Shown: positions 5,614-8,038 of the stretch, one piece after another
How the letters are laid out: the number at the start of each line of letters is the position of its first letter
Numbering within the stretch: the stretch's first letter is position 1
DNA from: DATBHW01 sp046704085
GTDB lineage: Bacteria > Chloroflexota > Ktedonobacteria > Ktedonobacterales > DATBGS01
DNA: 8,038 nt
Direction of reading: 5' to 3'
Assembly (NCBI GenBank): GCA_046704085.1
Contig: JBJKSJ010000294.1
Coordinates: 1 to 8,038, forward strand
The notes under the pieces: model-generated
Databases searched by the model: none
Seen by the model: the letters and a program-made list of their open reading frames with translations, nothing else
What the model was told of the DNA's origin: nothing
Program-made: the position numbers and the translations under genes

Positions 5614-6882
5614 CTACCAGTGTAGCAGTCGGTCAAAATGTTTGACATCTTTCAGAGGGCCAACAACGGCCAGGCGCAGATCAGGCTCCTGAAAGAGCCG
5701 TTGGGCAAGCTGCTGCATATCCGCTGGCGTGACGGCATCGATCTGCTCAATGGCTTCGTCAATATCGGTAATGCGGTTGCGCAGAATCTCCTCGCCCCCC
5801 AGACCAGAAGCCACCTGATGGGTTTCCTCCAGGCGCAGCACCATGCGCCCCTTGGTATATTCTTTGATACGGCGCAGTTCCGGCTCTGGCACTGGCTCTT
5901 CGCGCAGCCGGGCCAGTTCGGCCAGAATGGCCCGCAGGGTTGCGTCTGTGCGTTCGGGGTCCACCCCGGCGTAGATGACCAGCGCGCCCGTCTCGTAGAA
6001 ACTCTCAATGTCGCTGTTCACGTCGTAAGCCAGCCCCTGGCGCTCTCGAATCTCCTGGAAGAGCCGCGAACTCATGCCATCGGCCAGCACGCCGTTGAGC
6101 AGCGCCAGCGTGTACCGCGCCGGATCATCATGCGAGACGCCCGGCGTTGCCAGGCAGAGATTGGCCTGTTCAGTGCGTTTATATTCTAAACGAACGCGAG
6201 GCACATTGCGCGGAGGCAGGCAGGGTTCCCAGCGCGGCGCCTCGCGGGCTTCCCAATTCCCGACGCGCCGCTCAACCTCATCAACGACCTGCTGATGGCT
6301 GGCCTTTCCGGCCACGCTCACGACCAGATTGTTGGGCAGATAGTGCGCCGCCAGATAGTTGCTCATCTGGGCGCGAGTCATGCGTTCGACTGATTCTCTC
6401 GTCCCCGCTTCATCTCGCCCCAGGGGCAGATCATCAGGCCAGATGGTCTCGTCGATGAGCAACTGGACCCACTCCTGCGGGCTATCTTTATACATATTGA
6501 GTTCTTCAGTAATGACCCGTCGCTCTTTTTCCAACTCCTGCGGGTCAAAGAGAGGGTGGCGCACCATATCGATCAGGACATCGAGGGCATCGACAAAGTG
6601 ATCGCTGCTGACCTTGGCGGTATAGCCGGTCAGTTCTTTGCCGGTGCCACCGTTGAAGACGCCGCCAATGCCTTCGATGGCTTCAGAAATGGCCTGGGCG
6701 GTGGGATAGTGTTCGGCTCCCTTGAAGAGCATATGCTCGATGAAGTGCGAAATGCCCGCTTCTTCAGGCGCTTCAAAGCGTGAACCCACTCCAAAAAAGA
6801 GGGCGGTGCTGACTGAGCGCACATGTGGCATCTCAGCGGTAATAATGCGCACACCGTTGCGCAGGGTGGTTTTTTCGTACAT
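5614..6882 (-). CDS. M16 family zinc metallopeptidase (pitrilysin/processing-peptidase type)
   Basis: This 422-residue zinc peptidase is of the M16B type, which forms clamshell dimers and degrades or processes peptides. The inverted zinc motif HFIEH is at 46-50, with H46 and H50 as ligands and E49 as catalytic base. E126 in ITEEL, 76 residues after H50, fits the third ligand of HxxEHx76E. GGVFNGGTGKELTGY (73-87) corresponds to the conserved N-A-x-T segment, with G in place of the usual A. The C-terminal half keeps SSRLFQEIRE followed by GLAYDV, the R/Y pair of active family members. It is therefore expected to be active. The start at 6882 matches the usual family N-terminus (YEKTTLRNG); the open frame runs to a TTG at 6966 but that extension is rich in R, P and G and looks non-coding. 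The ribosome binding site is modest. No signal peptide is seen. It is the first gene of the operon, 51 bases ahead of the TPR gene. Confidence 0.94.
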   Translation of the reverse strand: MYEKTTLRNGVRIITAEMPHVRSVSTALFFGVGSRFEAPEEAGISHFIEHMLFKGAEHYPTAQAISEAIEGIGGVFNGGTGKELTGYTAKVSSDHFVDALDVLIDMVRHPLFDPQELEKERRVITEELNMYKDSPQEWVQLLIDETIWPDDLPLGRDEAGTRESVERMTRAQMSNYLAAHYLPNNLVVSVAGKASHQQVVDEVERRVGNWEAREAPRWEPCLPPRNVPRVRLEYKRTEQANLCLATPGVSHDDPARYTLALLNGVLADGMSSRLFQEIRERQGLAYDVNSDIESFYETGALVIYAGVDPERTDATLRAILAELARLREEPVPEPELRRIKEYTKGRMVLRLEETHQVASGLGGEEILRNRITDIDEAIEQIDAVTPADMQQLAQRLFQEPDLRLAVVGPLKDVKHFDRLLHW

Positions 6883-6920
6883 GCAACCTGAGCCTTTATT
6901 GGGTCGATGGAAAGGACGCC

Positions 6921-6965
6921 CGGCGCGCCGATACGAGCGATGGCGCCAGGCGCTGCCAATTGGCA
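6921..6965. repeat. Three palindromes in the M16 leader
   Basis: The leader holds CGGCGCGCCG (6921-6930), TGGCGCCA (6941-6948) and TGCCAATTGGCA (6954-6965), each a perfect palindrome. The last is AT-centred and operator-like. All lie between the predicted promoter and the M16 start, so they could bind a regulator or fold in the mRNA. GC-rich palindromes are also expected by chance in this genome. Confidence 0.4.
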
Positions 6966-7015
6966 AGGGTTCTTAATCGCCAGCTTGTACGCAAGCCAGC
7001 CATCTATTCCGCAAC

Positions 7016-7024
7016 ATTATATCA
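7016..7024 (-). promoter_or_regulatory. Extended -10 promoter for the M16-TPR-Roadblock-ndk operon
   Basis: On the minus strand this reads TGATATAAT, a perfect extended -10 element identical to the one at 1943-1951. No good -35 hexamer is found at the usual distance. The transcript would start near 7009 and have a leader of roughly 127 bases before the M16 ATG at 6882. It lies downstream of the hairpin at 7081-7111, a position that fits a fresh start of transcription. Confidence 0.6.
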
Positions 7025-7080
7025 TGTACGCCAAGCATCTCTGCTTCGTGAGAGAGATTGGTCCTATGGCTCTGGACGCG

Positions 7081-7111
7081 CCGAGGGCTGGTCGTAATGA
7101 CCAGCCCTCGG
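7081..7111 (-). terminator. Strong hairpin downstream of the small helical-protein gene
   Basis: CCGAGGGCTGGTC (7081-7093) and GACCAGCCCTCGG (7099-7111) form a perfect 13-bp stem with a 5-base loop. It begins about 30 bases after the stop of the gene at 7480-7142 and precedes the operon promoter at 7016-7024. Neither strand has a T-tract after it, so it is an atypical terminator, or an mRNA 3'-end stabiliser. Confidence 0.6.
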
Positions 7112-7141
7112 AATAAGCGGCAGCGTTCTGCTTTCGGCGTC

Positions 7142-7480
7142 TCAGGCGGCTTCCTCGTCGTCTTTGCCCGCTCGACGTGGCGCTTCATCCACTGGATGCA
7201 CGCCCAGCGCCTCTTCCATACGCACACGGCGCGCCGCGCGCGCGCGGCGCAGTTGTGTCCAGAGGTCATCCAACTCGGCGGTGATCTCGCGCACGCGCTG
7301 AGCCGCCTCGCGGTTGCTCCAGGGGTGCAAGGCGAGATCGGCCTGGAGCCTGGTGCGCTCATCGTTCAGCTGGTTGATGTCGTTCATCAGGCGCTCCTGG
7401 CCGGTGCTAGCTTCCAGGGTGTGCGCGATGATGATCTCCTCGAACGGATTCAGATCGGTCCGGGTGGTCGTTGTGTTCAT
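7142..7480 (-). CDS. Small helical (coiled-coil-like) protein, possibly DUF2630-like
   Basis: This 112-residue hydrophilic protein has no signal peptide or membrane segment. Residues about 12-50 and 56-92 look like two amphipathic helices separated by HPWSN (52-56), suggesting a helical hairpin. The end of the second helix, LDDLWTQLRRARAARR, resembles the L-x-x-C/L-W-x-L-L-R-x-R-R-A pattern that I recall from the DUF2630 family, a small protein of unknown function; this is tentative. The C-terminus is charged (KDDEEAA). AAGGGAGG 6 bases before the ATG at 7480 decides the start; the frame remains open to 7645 but the extra residues look non-coding. It seems monocistronic, with the hairpin at 7081-7111 behind it. 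The function is unknown. Confidence 0.75.
   Translation of the reverse strand: MNTTTTRTDLNPFEEIIIAHTLEASTGQERLMNDINQLNDERTRLQADLALHPWSNREAAQRVREITAELDDLWTQLRRARAARRVRMEEALGVHPVDEAPRRAGKDDEEAA
7231..7250. repeat. 20-base perfect palindrome with a (CG)6 core
   Basis: GCGCCGCGCGCGCGCGGCGC is its own reverse complement and contains twelve bases of alternating C and G, a sequence type able to adopt Z-DNA or a cruciform. It lies inside the small helical-protein gene, where it encodes the arginine- and alanine-rich segment, so protein coding may fully explain it. Confidence 0.7.
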
Positions 7481-7566
7481 GGAGTGCCTCCCTTGATCGC
7501 CAGGCGGGCGCCTCTGCCGGTATGCGCTGGTTGGCCGGTTCCAACCCTGGCAGAGTGATCGGGACG

Positions 7567-7576
7567 TTGTATACAA
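7567..7576. promoter_or_regulatory. Palindromic operator-like site
   Basis: TTGTATACAA is a perfect palindrome upstream of the small helical-protein gene. Its GTATAC core resembles operators bound by GntR-type regulators (a general T-x-GTATAC-x-A form). No regulator is encoded in the window, and a 10-base AT-rich palindrome can occur by chance. Confidence 0.3.
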
Positions 7577-7642
7577 ATCAGCCTGACGGTCCATCCTTCT
7601 ATTAGACGTTTTTCCCTGGTCCAAGGTTAAACTATTTTGGCC

Positions 7643-7676
7643 CACTTTGCAGTTTGCTGTCTGACACTTTTTCAGT
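7643..7676. repeat. Direct repeat CACTTT-CAGT, two copies
   Basis: CACTTTGCAGT and CACTTTTTCAGT start 22 bases apart, preceded by GGCC and TGTCTGA respectively. Tandem CACTTTT-type repeats of this kind remind me of the multiple terminal repeats of IS21-family elements, whose ends begin with TG. No transposase is present, so this could be a relic end, or simply a regulator-binding repeat two helical turns apart. Confidence 0.35.
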
Positions 7677-7760
7677 GAATCGCCCCACAGCGGCGCGTCA
7701 TCATCTTGTTTCTTTTTCTGCCTGGGAAGAACGGTTGTGACAGGCCCGATTTGTGGGTCT

Positions 7761-7809
7761 CCTTGAAAAATGAAAGCGGCGCTGCCTCTTGCTTCGAGAC
7801 AGCGCCGCT
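7761..7809 (-). terminator. Intrinsic terminator of nuoN
   Basis: AGCGGCGCTG (7775-7784) pairs perfectly with CAGCGCCGCT (7800-7809), and inner CTC/GAG pairs extend the stem after one mismatch. On the minus strand the stem is followed by TTTCATTTTTC, a good T-rich tract. It lies 42 bases after the nuoN stop. Confidence 0.8.
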
Positions 7810-7851
7810 CCAGCGGTTTCCAGGCCAGTTTATATTTTCTGGGGTGCTAAC

Positions 7852-8038
7852 TCACGGCAAAATGGCCGCAGCGTGGTTCGCCAGATTCACCAGCGGGCTG
7901 GGATCGATGCCCAGGCCGATAGTGAAGAGAACGGCAATCGCCAGCGCCACCCAGGCACCAACCGGCACGTGCTGCACCAGGTTGGCCTCTTTCGCCTGCT
8001 CTTTGCGGCCCGGGGCCGGTGTTTTTCTCGCAGCAGGC
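7852..8038 (-). CDS. nuoN: NADH-quinone oxidoreductase subunit N, C-terminal fragment
   Basis: The last 62 residues of a minus-strand gene run off the right edge. A charged, alanine-, proline- and lysine-rich loop (including ARKTPAPGRKEQAKEANLV) leads into one hydrophobic helix (VGAWVALAIAVLFTIGLGI) and the terminal DPSPLVNLANHAAAILP. This matches the end of the proton-pumping antiporter-like subunit NuoN of respiratory complex I, where a final transmembrane helix is followed by an F/D-P-x-P-L-hydrophobic tail. NuoN sits in the cytoplasmic membrane and takes part in proton translocation coupled to quinone reduction. The related subunits NuoM and NuoL are possible alternatives given only the C-terminus. 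As the terminator follows at once, this is probably the last gene of the nuo operon. Confidence 0.75.
   Translation of the reverse strand, partial: PAARKTPAPGRKEQAKEANLVQHVPVGAWVALAIAVLFTIGLGIDPSPLVNLANHAAAILP

Larger units (their letters stand above)
7481..7760. other. Intergenic region upstream of the small helical-protein gene
   Basis: About 280 bases hold no gene with a ribosome binding site and plausible protein on either strand. The region is richer in A and T than its neighbours around 7560-7680, consistent with a promoter. A 10-base palindrome, TTGTATACAA, lies at 7567-7576, about 87 bases before the start; it contains a possible TATACA -10 box without a good -35. Two related copies, CACTTTGCAGT and CACTTTTTCAGT, lie 22 bases apart at 7643-7653 and 7665-7676. 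Confidence 0.5.

Noticed and set aside
5638..6189. 183-codon plus-strand open frame opposite the M16 peptidase
   Set aside because: It is antisense to the conserved C-terminal half of the peptidase and has no family features of its own.
7481..7645. N-terminal extension of the small helical protein to 7645
   Set aside because: The ATG at 7480 has an excellent AAGGGAGG site; the extension has atypical composition and crosses the promoter-like palindrome.

Overview
The window looks like a chromosomal segment of a GC-rich, free-living bacterium. I think a member of the Chloroflexota, close to the Ktedonobacteria, is most likely. This rests on the general look of the proteins and the mix of genes (a TPR/Roadblock/M16/ndk cluster, a NuoN C-terminus, and a small four-cysteine protein of a kind I associate with Chloroflexota). 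No marker gene such as 16S rRNA is present, so the placement is an inference.

Layout. A plus-strand EcfA-type ABC ATPase (132-986) follows a possible terminator hairpin near the left edge. It converges on a minus-strand CPBP-family membrane protease (995-1894). The CPBP gene diverges from a small plus-strand gene (2095-2376) encoding a 93-residue four-cysteine protein. The intergenic region between those two carries a consensus extended -10 promoter. After about 190 bases without a gene comes a compact minus-strand cluster, transcribed right to left: M16 zinc peptidase (6882-5614), a 692-residue TPR protein (5562-3484), a Roadblock/LC7 protein (3463-3113) and nucleoside diphosphate kinase (3097-2570). 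The gaps are 51, 20 and 15 bases, and the last three genes have clear ribosome binding sites, so this is very probably one operon. It is preceded by a second consensus extended -10 promoter with the same core as the first. Further right are a minus-strand gene for a small helical protein (7480-7142), about 370 bases without a gene, and the C-terminal end of a minus-strand nuoN gene (from 8038 to 7852) followed by a good intrinsic terminator.

How the genes may work together. EcfA would energise vitamin or metal uptake together with an EcfT and S-component not present here. NuoN is part of respiratory complex I. The four-gene operon joins a scaffold-like TPR protein to a small Roadblock dimer, which in other bacteria partners Ras-like GTPases; ndk supplies NTPs including GTP. 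A GTPase-linked scaffold is therefore conceivable, but no GTPase is visible and this remains speculation.

Most of the window is ordinary housekeeping DNA. I found no CRISPR array, RNA gene, transposase, phage gene or defence system. The items most worth a second look are the small four-cysteine protein, the TPR/Roadblock pair, the atypical Q-loop of EcfA, the leader-peptide-like short frame ahead of the CPBP gene, and several palindromes and repeats in the intergenic regions.
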